In this document: in pieces, positions 37,768 to 45,507 of the stretch
Layout: each line of letters opens with the position of its first letter
How positions within the stretch are numbered: the stretch's first letter is position 1
Assembly (NCBI RefSeq): GCF_036346855.1
Contig: NZ_CP107841.1
Location: forward strand, 10,358,001 to 10,422,000
DNA: 64,000 nucleotides
From: Streptomyces europaeiscabiei
GTDB taxonomy: Bacteria; Actinomycetota; Actinomycetes; Streptomycetales; Streptomycetaceae
Reading direction: 5' to 3'
Notes under the pieces: generated by a model
The model's input: the letters and a program-made list of their open reading frames with translations, nothing else
Database searches by the model: none
What the model was told of the DNA's origin: nothing
Translations under genes and position numbers: made by a program

Positions 37768-38198
37768 CCATCGGCCAGATCGTGCCGGCCACGCGTGGGC
37801 CGTGAGATCCCTGGCGTCCCGCATGAGATGACCGGGCGGCGGTGCCGTGGGCTACGGCGCCGCCGCCCTGCAGCCGACTGTCCGAAAGTCGGCTTCCGGC
37901 TCGTCTCATCCGGTCACGCGTCGCCCCGCTCGTCCGCCGCCAGAGCCACGACCCGGCGCGCACCGGCCGTGGAGCCCCGTTGCTCCAGCGCGGAAGGGGG
38001 GCGATGATGTTCGGGCCGACACGGTCTCGCTCGGTTCTCATGGGTCTCGACAACCACATGATCACCAGCACCGTACCTGCTCTGGTCTCCAGGCCCCCTG
38101 CCGCACAACGGACATGACGCCACGTCACTCATGAGACCGGCGAACCGGGTCGGGGCCCCAGGATCAGCCACCGCGGAAGGTGCCGACCGCCGCTAGTT
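37768..38198. other. No recognisable gene
   Basis: Convergent gap between the protease and IF-1 genes. No clear terminator hairpin or gene. Confidence 0.45.
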
Positions 38199-38423
38199 CT
38201 AGTTCCGGTACCGGAACACGATCCGGCCGCGCGTCAGGTCGTACGGCGGGAGCTCCACCAGCACTCGGTCTTCCAGCATGATCTTGATGTAGTTCTTGCG
38301 GATCTTCCCGCTGATGTGCGCGAGTACCTGGTGGCCGTTCTCGAGCTCCACGGTGAACATGGCGCTGCGCAGGCACTCGACGACCTTGCCCTCGACTTCG
38401 ATGACGTTCTTGTTCTTCGTCAT
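38199..38423 (-). CDS. infA: Translation initiation factor IF-1, extra copy
   Basis: 74 residues, full length: [60 protein letters not shown]. The S1-like OB-fold is intact, including [11 protein letters not shown] and DLTRGRIV(F)RY. The usual Streptomyces infA lies in the ribosomal protein operon; here it overlaps the end of an acetyltransferase gene (ATGA), so it is a second copy in accessory DNA. It could function as an alternative IF-1 under special conditions; this is inference. Confidence 0.92.
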   Translation of the reverse strand: MTKNKNVIEVEGKVVECLRSAMFTVELENGHQVLAHISGKIRKNYIKIMLEDRVLVELPPYDLTRGRIVFRYRN

Positions 38424-39211
38424 CGCACCAGCTCCAGGTTGCTGCTCATGGGTCGGGCGCCGATGCCCTCGAACAGCGTCGAGGCTGCTTGGTTGGACTC
38501 GTGGACTTCGGTCCAGGCCGCGGCGAACCCGGAGCGGTGCAGCGTTCCCAACGCATGGGCCAGCAGCGCCCGCGCGATGCCGCGGCGCTGCTCGCCGGCC
38601 CGGACCGCAACCAGCCCGATGCGCGGCCGGTTCGCCGTCACCACCCGAATCAGACCCAGGTAGCGGTCCGGCGCCGCGGCCACCGCGTACTTCGACGGGT
38701 CGACGACGGTGTCGCCTTCGGGGCGGGGAATCACCTCCGCGGGCATCGACTGCCACCCGACGGTCGCCTCGACTTCGTCACGGACCGCCCGGTCCACCGC
38801 CCGCAGCAGACTCTCGTTTGCCTGACCGGCGGGCACGATTGTCACGCCCGAAGGCGGCAGGACTGCTTCGAGCCCGGTGACCCGCGGGTCGGTCGACACG
38901 ACGTACTCCCACTCGCGGCGCCGGATCGTGAACCCTGCCCGCCGCCAGCCGGCCGTCCGCTCGACGTCGGCTTCGTCGACCACCGTGTACAGCGGCGCCG
39001 GCAGTTCCGCCAGCATCGCCTCGGCGAGCCGGTCGAAGGTGGCGTCGTGCCAGGCGTCGACGCTGACGAACAAGCGTCCGTCGGGCCGGTGCTCCGCATG
39101 CCCGCGGCCGACCACCAGGTCGTCATCCAGTGCATGCCATTGCCTGTCAGCGACACGCGTGATCATCACCGCGTTCTCGCTCATGTCAGACGTGAAGGGC
39201 TTCGTGTTCAT
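38420..39211 (-). CDS. GNAT-family N-acetyltransferase coupled to IF-1
   Basis: 263 residues. An N-terminal half-domain ([40 protein letters not shown]) is followed by a GNAT core ([36 protein letters not shown] with the R-x-x-G-x-A acetyl-CoA loop, [20 protein letters not shown]). ATG at 39211 with AAGGA ahead; a later ATG (39184) is possible. Its stop overlaps the IF-1 start, so both are co-translated. Substrate unknown. Confidence 0.85.
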   Translation of the reverse strand: MNTKPFTSDMSENAVMITRVADRQWHALDDDLVVGRGHAEHRPDGRLFVSVDAWHDATFDRLAEAMLAELPAPLYTVVDEADVERTAGWRRAGFTIRRREWEYVVSTDPRVTGLEAVLPPSGVTIVPAGQANESLLRAVDRAVRDEVEATVGWQSMPAEVIPRPEGDTVVDPSKYAVAAAPDRYLGLIRVVTANRPRIGLVAVRAGEQRRGIARALLAHALGTLHRSGFAAAWTEVHESNQAASTLFEGIGARPMSSNLELVR

Positions 39212-39824
39212 CGGAGTTTCCTTCCAGGAGTGCCTCGATCTCAGGCGCTCCTGGCGACACCGAACGTCAGCCGCCGGACCGTGACGGGTTGAGGGAGCAC
39301 CCATGGGTAACTGTGTTCACGGGGCTCACCTCCATACGACGACTTCACGGTCCACCACGAAAGTAGCAGCGGTGCGCCACCTCGCTCAAATCTTTTCCCT
39401 CAGGGCCGCTGCGGCGACCAAGGCGCCGACGACGGTGCTCGGGCGCTTCGGCCAGGAGGGGTGCGGGCGGGGCGAGTGGCGGGTTCGTCACCGTAGCCTG
39501 CTGCGCCGATCATGCCGAGGCCCAGGCGCAGATGATGCTCCTCCGAGCCGGTCAGCCGGGTCGGGTCAGATCACCTCCACTTGGCGCAGCAGCTCCGGTA
39601 TCGCCGCGTGGACTGTGTGCAGCCGCCGCTGTCATCCACCCGGTCAGGCAGGGTTGTTGCAGGGCTCGACGCGCTGCGCGAGGTGTCCCGGCGCGGCACA
39701 ATCCCGCTGCTGAGGGTCTCGCAGGCGCTGATTGGCTGCCCCGGTTGGCGGGTCAGGGGCTGGAACCGGCCGTGCAGCGGATGCGTGTCAGGGAGGGTGC
39801 CCAGGATCGGCCCGGGTAGGGCGC
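39212..39824. other. No recognisable gene
   Basis: Short frames only. One plus frame near 39580-39740 (LAQQLRYRRVDCVQPPL) may be a relic but matches nothing I know. Confidence 0.4.
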
Positions 39825-40190
39825 TCAGGGGTTCAGGGCCTGCTCGGTGGTGGGGTGACAAGAGATGAAGGTGTCGACGCCGACCAGTTGCAGGACCCGC
39901 AGAACGGACTCCTGCGCGCCGGCGATGCGTAGCCAGCCCTGCACGCCGCTTACCTGTTGATAGGCGGCGACGAAGACGTTGATGCCGCTGGAGTCCATGA
40001 AGGTCACACCGCTGAGGTCCACCACGATCCGCGGCGGCACCGTGCCGTCCTCGGACAACAAGGCCCGAGTGAGGACGTCCTTGACGGTGTGGTCGATCTC
40101 GCCCTGCACGGTCACGACCCGGACGTCGTCCACCATTCGGTGTTCGACGGAGAGCCGGCCTGGCCGGTCCGCATTCTCGATGTCGGTCAC
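39825..40190 (-). CDS. STAS-domain anti-sigma factor antagonist
   Basis: 121 residues from a GTG with GAGGAG close upstream. The STAS core is clear: VVTVQGEIDHTVKDVLTRAL, IVVDLSGVTFMDSSGINVFV with the phosphorylatable Ser pair after Met-Asp, and LRIAGAQESVLRVLQLVGVD. It would bind an anti-sigma kinase and be reset by a PP2C phosphatase such as the one at 25919; no kinase is adjacent. Frame extends upstream but without protein character. Confidence 0.88.
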   Translation of the reverse strand: MTDIENADRPGRLSVEHRMVDDVRVVTVQGEIDHTVKDVLTRALLSEDGTVPPRIVVDLSGVTFMDSSGINVFVAAYQQVSGVQGWLRIAGAQESVLRVLQLVGVDTFISCHPTTEQALNP

Positions 40191-40350
40191 CGTCTCCTCG
40201 ACTGCGTTCGGGCTGGCCCTTCGGGTCAGGGCATGCGCGGACGATTCTGCCCCAACGCCCCAGCGGGATGCACCCGGGTGGCGATGCCGAACAACACCGT
40301 TCCTAGAAACTGAGCGGGTGTGAGTCCTTGTGCCAGGTCTCATGCTCGGC

Positions 40351-40449
40351 CGAACGCCCCGAACGCCCCGAACGCCCCGAACGCCCCGAACGCCCCGAAC
40401 GCCCCGAACGCCCCGAACGCCCCGAACGCCCCGAACGCCCCGAACGGTG
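40351..40449. repeat. Ten tandem 9-bp repeats
   Basis: CGAACGCCC is repeated ten times without interruption from 40351 to 40440, followed by a degenerate eleventh unit. In the plus direction the unit reads Asn-Ala-Pro, in the minus direction Ser/Gly/Arg, but neither frame belongs to a convincing gene. Confidence 0.95.
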
Positions 40450-40872
40450 TTGGACGTTTTGGTTGCCCGCGTTCACCTCGCAGTCGGCCGGCACGGATCG
40501 TGTCCGTGGTCCGGGGATGCGGGGGCGGGGTTCCTCACGTTCGGGAAGACTCAATCTGGCCTGGCCGGTCCGATGCCTCACCGCATCACTCCGGTGCTGT
40601 GAGGGTGGTGTCGTCCGTCGCCGGATCGGGTGTCCCTGGGCGCGCCTTCCGATCGCCACGGCGGCAGCATCATGGCGGGTGGTCTGACGAGTCGTGCTGG
40701 TCAGTGGTTTCTGCCAATGCTGGGCACCCCAGCGGCTGCTGCAGGCCGGGCCCACGGCGACGACCGCGATCCTCGTGGCGTCGGCCATCGAAGCGAGCCG
40801 GGCGCGGAGCCTGCCCGTGGGTATGCCGGAAATCGGCTTGCGCACCCACCGGACGCAGCACCTCCTCACGAT
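40450..40872. other. No recognisable gene
   Basis: Between the 9-bp array and the phosphotransferase remnant. Open frames are compositionally unconvincing. Confidence 0.4.
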
Positions 40873-41486
40873 TCAGGCGGTCGAGTCAAGGCCGTACGCG
40901 TTACGAAAACTCTCCAGCCGTCGACGGCGGCCGGGAGGCGCCGGGTAGCGCAGCCAGCGCAAACACTCGGCGTCTTCGCGGAACGGGGCGACGTACTCCA
41001 GCGCGTAGGCCACGTCGTGAAGCCGCGGTGCCGGGCGGGCGCAGTTCCAGTCGATGATTCCCACCGGTCGGTCGCTCTGCCACACGACGTTCCAGGGGGC
41101 CGAAGCCCCTGGCGGACGACCTCGTGGTCGCCGGGGCTGCCCGCGCCTGCGGACCAGGTCGCGCCCGGCGGGGGCGAGAAACCGGCGTAGGCGTCGCGGT
41201 AGTCACGCAGCAGCCGGGCGAAGTCCCTCAGACCCTGGTCATCCACGCCCTTGGCCCAGCCCGCAGCCCCGGAGCCACCCTTGATGAGGGGCAGAACTTC
41301 ACGCCCTCCACCGTCGATTCCCAGAGGGCGGGGCGCATGGGCGAAGCCGACCTCCTCCAAGTGCCGCAGTAGCGCGTGGATGCTGGTTGTCCACGGCTGG
41401 ACGGGCCTGCGGACAGCGTCACCGATCCGCACCACTCGACGATGGGCATCGTCCTGCAGCACTTCCTCACCGGCCACCCGATGCAC
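40873..41486 (-). pseudogene. Aminoglycoside-phosphotransferase-family gene with frameshift
   Basis: The N-terminal frame reads VVRIGDAVRRPVQPWTTSIH, LLRHLEEVGFAHAPRPLGID and QGLRDFARLLRDYRDA. Near 41100 the sense moves to another frame: SDRPVGIIDWNCARPAPRLH, DVAYALEYVAPFREDAECLR. The second part holds the metal-binding IDWNCA...D.AY motif of the APH fold. The catalytic HGD region lies at the shift (GDHEVVRQG). A one-base error or mutation would explain it; no resistance role can be claimed. Confidence 0.7.
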
Positions 41487-41643
41487 GCTACCCAGCCGCC
41501 CGAGCTCACGGCACCTCGATTGCCCTCAGCGACGGCTGACGGCCAGTTACCTCCCCGGCAAGTGGCCGACAGTGGGAATCCCAACTGGCCACCAGTACCC
41601 GTTCGATCGACAAACCCCAAGATCGGTACAACAACAGCTACTC

Positions 41644-43182
41644 AGCTTCTTGTTTAACCTCGGCCGTTCACCTGACCCGCTGATCTTGGTTCGTTCCCGG
41701 GACAGCGGAGCGGCCGTTCTTCACGCTTCGAGGTGCAGAGCAACGGCACCTGAAGGAACGGCCGCTGGTGAAGAGTCTCACCGCTGAACAGTCCGCCGAC
41801 GCCGCGTTGGGCGTCCTGTCCCACTTTCGTGTCCAGTTCTACGACTGCCTCTACACCCGGGCGGATGCGCTCTTCGAGCTCACCGACGCGGTGCTGTGCT
41901 CGGACGGCCCGGTGACGTCGCTGGTCGAGCTGACGCTCACGGCCGAGCACCGGCGCGGGCACGGAGCGATGTACGACGCGGTCAACCACGGCTGACTGGA
42001 GCCGCGCCGCCTACGCAGACTGCTGGCCTCCACGCCGCTGCCGCGTGCCGCCGACGGGCGGACCGTACTCGCGGTGGACGTGAGCAACTGGCTGCGTCCG
42101 GACGCCCCCACCAGCCCGGAGTTGCTGTTCTGCCACGTCTACGGGCGGGGCCGCAGCGCGGATCAGTTCATCCCCGGCCGGCCCTACTCCTTCGTCGCCG
42201 CCCTGGAGACGGGACGCACGTCCTGGACGGCCCTGCCGGCCGCGATCCGGCTGGGACCGTGTGACGATGCCACCGCAGTGACCGCCACCCAGCTGCGGGA
42301 GGTGGTCACCCGGCTTGTGCACGCCGGGCAGTGGCGGCCGGGCGACGCGGCATCCTCGTCGTCATGGACACCGGCTACGACGTCACCCGCCTCGCTTACG
42401 TCCTGGCCGACCTGCCCGTCGAGCAGGTCGGCCGGCTCCGCTCGGACCGCGTCATGCTCCGGGATGCCGGCCCACACCGCTCTACCCCACGCAGCGGACA
42501 GCCCCGCAAGCACGGCGGTGTCCTCTCCTTCTCCAAGCCGGAGTCCTGGCATACCCCTGACCAGGCCACGACGTGCGACACCACGCGCTACGGCATGGCC
42601 GAAGCTCGCCTGGGACCGGATGCACCCCCGGTTGCAGGCCCGTGGCCCCTGGCTCGATCACTGCGGTGAACTCCCTTTGATCCATGACACGTTGATCCGG
42701 CTGAAGGTTGAGCACCTGCCCGGTGACCGCGACCCGAAGCCGGTGTGGCAGTGCTCCTCGCGCACCAGCATGACCGGCGAAGACGTCGACCTGCGCCGGC
42801 AGGCGTTCCTCCGCAGATTCGATCATGAACATACCTTTCGGCTGTTCAAGCAGACCGACTTGTGGACGTGGCTGATCACCGCCGCCCACACCCAACTCCG
42901 CCTTGCCCGGCCCCTCGCCGAGGATCTCCGTCGGCCCTGGGAACGGCCGCCGCAGCCTCTTCGGCTCACCCCTGCCCGGGTCCGCCGGGGGTTCCGCCAC
43001 CTCCGCGTGAATACCGCCCGTCCCGCCGACGTGCCCAGACCCTCCAAGCCAGGGCCCGGACGCCCACTCGGCTCGAAGAACGCAGGCCCGCCCCACGTCA
43101 CGAGCCGGGGAAGATCGTGGAGCGAATCGAAACCCGCACCGAACACGTCCGCCTGAAACAGCAGCGAGGCTAATGATCAAGC
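41644..43182 (+). mobile_element. Decayed insertion sequence, about 1.5 kb
   Basis: Imperfect terminal inverted repeats bound the element: AGCTTCTTGTTTAACCTCGG at the left (41644-41663) and the complement of CGAGGCTAATGATCAAGCT at the right (43164-43182), sharing both ends AGCTT and CCTCG. Inside is one transposase gene broken several times. Insertion appears to have cut a small gene on the minus strand at the right end. No clear target duplication was identified. Confidence 0.65.
41768..43173 (+). pseudogene. DDE transposase with premature stop, frameshifts and deletion
   Basis: Starts MKSLTAEQSADAALGVLSHF. The frame stops at TGA (41993-41995) where related proteins read NHGR, continues TVLAVDVSNWLRPDAPTSPE (first Asp), RPYSFVAALETGRTSWTALP, shifts near 42345 to ILVVMDTGYDVTRLAYVLAD (second Asp), shifts back near 42600 to LAWDRMHPRLQARGPWLDH, QAFLRRFDHEHTFRLFKQT (region of the third acidic residue), and shifts again near 43090 to end VRLKQQRG. 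After FKQT about 15 residues usual in the family are missing. It is an actinobacterial transposase group I know only by these motifs, possibly IS701-like. Confidence 0.78.
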
Positions 43183-43320
43183 TAACGGGTTGTCCGTCCA
43201 GAACACCCACTTGACCTCGGTGAACGTCTCGGAATCACCAAGGATCCCCAGCGCACAACCCACCAGGAACGCGGCACCGTCCCAGTCCGTCCACTCAGCC
43301 AGTCCCTCAGACAGATCCAC
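43177..43320 (-). pseudogene. Small gene truncated by the IS
   Basis: From a GTG at 43320 the frame reads MDLSEGLAEWTDWDGAAFLV, GCALGILGDSETFTEVKWVF and WTDNPL, then terminates at a TGA just inside the IS terminus. It looks like the N-terminal half of a small actinobacterial protein of unknown function whose end was displaced by the insertion. Confidence 0.5.
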
Positions 43321-43442
43321 GAAGCGATCGTGTCAGCACAGCATCAGAACCGGTGAACGTTCCCGGTCACAACGCCTGCGGCGACCCCCTGCCGTGATCG
43401 CTGCCCTGTAACGGCGGTGGCCTGGCGCGCCGTTGACCCCGC

Positions 43443-44882
43443 TCAGCTCGCGAGAGGGGTCCAGCCGTCGTGCGCGTACCAGTACTGAGGCAGGCCCTTG
43501 GTGCCGCTGGTGCGGAACGGGAGGCCGTGGTCGTCGATGCGCTCGGTCCCGGTACGGCCCTGTGAGGACCAGTCCAGCTCCAGATACCAGAGGCAGTCGC
43601 AGTCGACGGTCCGGGCGTCGACCATCAGCACCTTGGGATCCTTCGCGGTCACACGGTAGGGCATGCGCACCGCCGGGGTCCTTGCTGAGCCCTCACCGCC
43701 CTGGACCGTGCGGGCGATCGGCTGGTCCATGTCCAGATTCACGGCGAACGAGCGGGGGTCCAGGTCGGCACCGCAGCCCTGGCCCGTGAAATAGACGGTG
43801 CCCTTCACCGGGGTGGCCCGTCCCACGACGCGGACCCGCAGCGCTTCCAGTACGACGGCCGCGTCGGTCCGCCCCTGCACGGAGATGTCCACGAGTGTCT
43901 GGCCGCCGTGTACGGCGCCCTGTGTACGCGCCCACGGTGTGGCGTCCTGCGGGGCCGGGGGAGGCGGCACCTGCTGGGGTGCCCTGTCGATGATGTAGTC
44001 GTGATCGCAACCGGATGCCCAGAGCTGGGAGTTCACGGTCCAGGTGAGGGGCGGGACGGCGGGAACGGCCTTGGCGGAGGGGCTCGTGGACGGGCTCAGG
44101 GATGGGCTCGTGGACGGGTTCGACGAGTGGTCGTCCGTGGGGGGAGCCTTCGGCGAGGGAGTGCCGGGTGGTCGGCCGCGCGTGGGGGAGGCGGGTGCGG
44201 ACGGTGACGGGGAGCCCTGCCGTGCGCCCGCGGTCGTCGTGCCGGACGTCCGGTCGTCGGCGGTGGCCGAGGAGCGCCCGGACGGCAGGGAGGACAGGCT
44301 GCCCAGGGTGGCGATCAGCGCGGTCGCGAGAGCCGCGGTGACCGCGACGCGGTGCCTGTACCAGGGCTTTCGCGAAGCACGGCGCGACGCCGCGTCGTGC
44401 TCGCGCGACGAGTCGGGGAGGCTCTCCGCAAGGGGCTCCAGGGGACCGGGCAAGGGGCCGGGCACGGAGTCGACGGCAGTCGCGGCGACGGAGTCGGTGG
44501 CAGTCATGGAGACGGAGTCGGCGGCCACCGAGGACACGAGTTCGGCTGCCCCGTCGGCCAGGGGGCCCTCGCTGCCCGCCGAGGGGGCTCCTGCGGCTTC
44601 CGGCGCGGACCCGGTCGTCGTCCGGGAACGTTGTCGTGCCGCCGCTGCCAGGACCCACCGACGGTGCAGCTCGATCCGTTCGGCCGGACTGGCCTTGCAC
44701 ATCGCGGCGAACCGTTCCACGGAGGCGAAGCCGAGCGGCACGGCGTCCCCCGCGCAGTACCGATGCAGCGTGGAGGCGTTCATGTTCAGGTGCTGCGCGA
44801 GTGCCGCGTAACTGCGGTCCGTGCGGGCCTTCAGACGCCGCAGCAGCGCCGCGAACTCCTCCACCTCGTCCTGGGACGACAC
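43443..44882 (-). CDS. HTH (XRE-like) protein with one membrane helix and extracellular domain
   Basis: 479 residues. The N-terminal helix-turn-helix (EEFAALLRRLKARTDRSYAA, QHLNMNASTLHRYCAG) is typical of Streptomyces XRE-type regulators. A Ser/Thr-rich region leads to one transmembrane helix (HRVAVTAALATALIATLGS) near residue 190, then a Ser/Pro-rich linker (to about 290) and a C-terminal domain with cysteines (SGCDHDYIID, GQGCGADLDP, TVDCDCLWYLELDW). So a cytosolic DNA-binding-like domain is joined to a secreted domain. GTG at 44882 has AGGAGG ahead. Function unknown; such layouts are frequent in Streptomyces. Confidence 0.85.
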   Translation of the reverse strand: MSSQDEVEEFAALLRRLKARTDRSYAALAQHLNMNASTLHRYCAGDAVPLGFASVERFAAMCKASPAERIELHRRWVLAAAARQRSRTTTGSAPEAAGAPSAGSEGPLADGAAELVSSVAADSVSMTATDSVAATAVDSVPGPLPGPLEPLAESLPDSSREHDAASRRASRKPWYRHRVAVTAALATALIATLGSLSSLPSGRSSATADDRTSGTTTAGARQGSPSPSAPASPTRGRPPGTPSPKAPPTDDHSSNPSTSPSLSPSTSPSAKAVPAVPPLTWTVNSQLWASGCDHDYIIDRAPQQVPPPPAPQDATPWARTQGAVHGGQTLVDISVQGRTDAAVVLEALRVRVVGRATPVKGTVYFTGQGCGADLDPRSFAVNLDMDQPIARTVQGGEGSARTPAVRMPYRVTAKDPKVLMVDARTVDCDCLWYLELDWSSQGRTGTERIDDHGLPFRTSGTKGLPQYWYAHDGWTPLAS

Positions 44883-45507
44883 CGATACCTCCTGCCTCGC
44901 ATCCCAGGACGGCATCCCTGGAAGTCCGTACAGGGAGAGGTCAGATGGCCTGGGATGGTTCCACGGCTGTGGGTGGGGCGGGGTCGGCTGTGCCCGCAGC
45001 GCGGGGTCGCCGATGCTCTTGGGGTCGCCGGAGCCGTCTGCGCGCCGCGGAAGGTGTCCTGCCGACGCACGGCGCGTGCAAACGGCAGCACGGTGTTGAA
45101 GCCCCGGACCGGCCCTGCGAGGCGACGTGCAGGGCGAGCGCCCGATGCGAGTGGCCCTGCCAGAGCAACTTGTAGGCCGGGGTGTGCGCGGGCCTTATCG
45201 CGTTCAGCCTGTCGGCCGACAGGATCCGACTCGTCCTGCGTCCGGTCGGCTCGTCCTCCGTCCGGTCGGCGTCCGGGCGTGCCGCCGCCGACAGCGTGTC
45301 GCTGGTCGCCGGTGCGGGCCATGGGGTGTGCAGACAGGCGCGATGGGTGGCGGCTGAGGCCTCCACCGCCCGGCCGAGGAGCCGAGGACCTGCCACGGCC
45401 GAGGAGCCGAGGACCTGCCACGGCCGAGGAGCCGAGGACCTGCCACCAAGGAAGCCTGTCCGCGACCCGAGGGCGTCGGAGGCACCGTCTGCGTCACTTT
45501 GAGTGCC
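44883..45507. other. No recognisable gene; holds a 25-bp tandem repeat
   Basis: Between the HTH membrane protein and the kinase gene. Apart from the repeat at 45371-45445 no feature is evident. Confidence 0.5.
45371..45445. repeat. Three perfect 25-bp tandem repeats
   Basis: The unit begins CGGCCGAGGAGCCGAGGACC and is repeated three times without spacer or mismatch, about 60 bases beyond the end of the histidine kinase gene. Confidence 0.95.

Noticed and set aside
40351..40449. CRISPR array
   Set aside because: The units are 9 bp with no spacers; this is a simple tandem repeat. The 25-bp and 31-bp repeats at 45371 and 51391 also lack spacers, and no cas genes are present.
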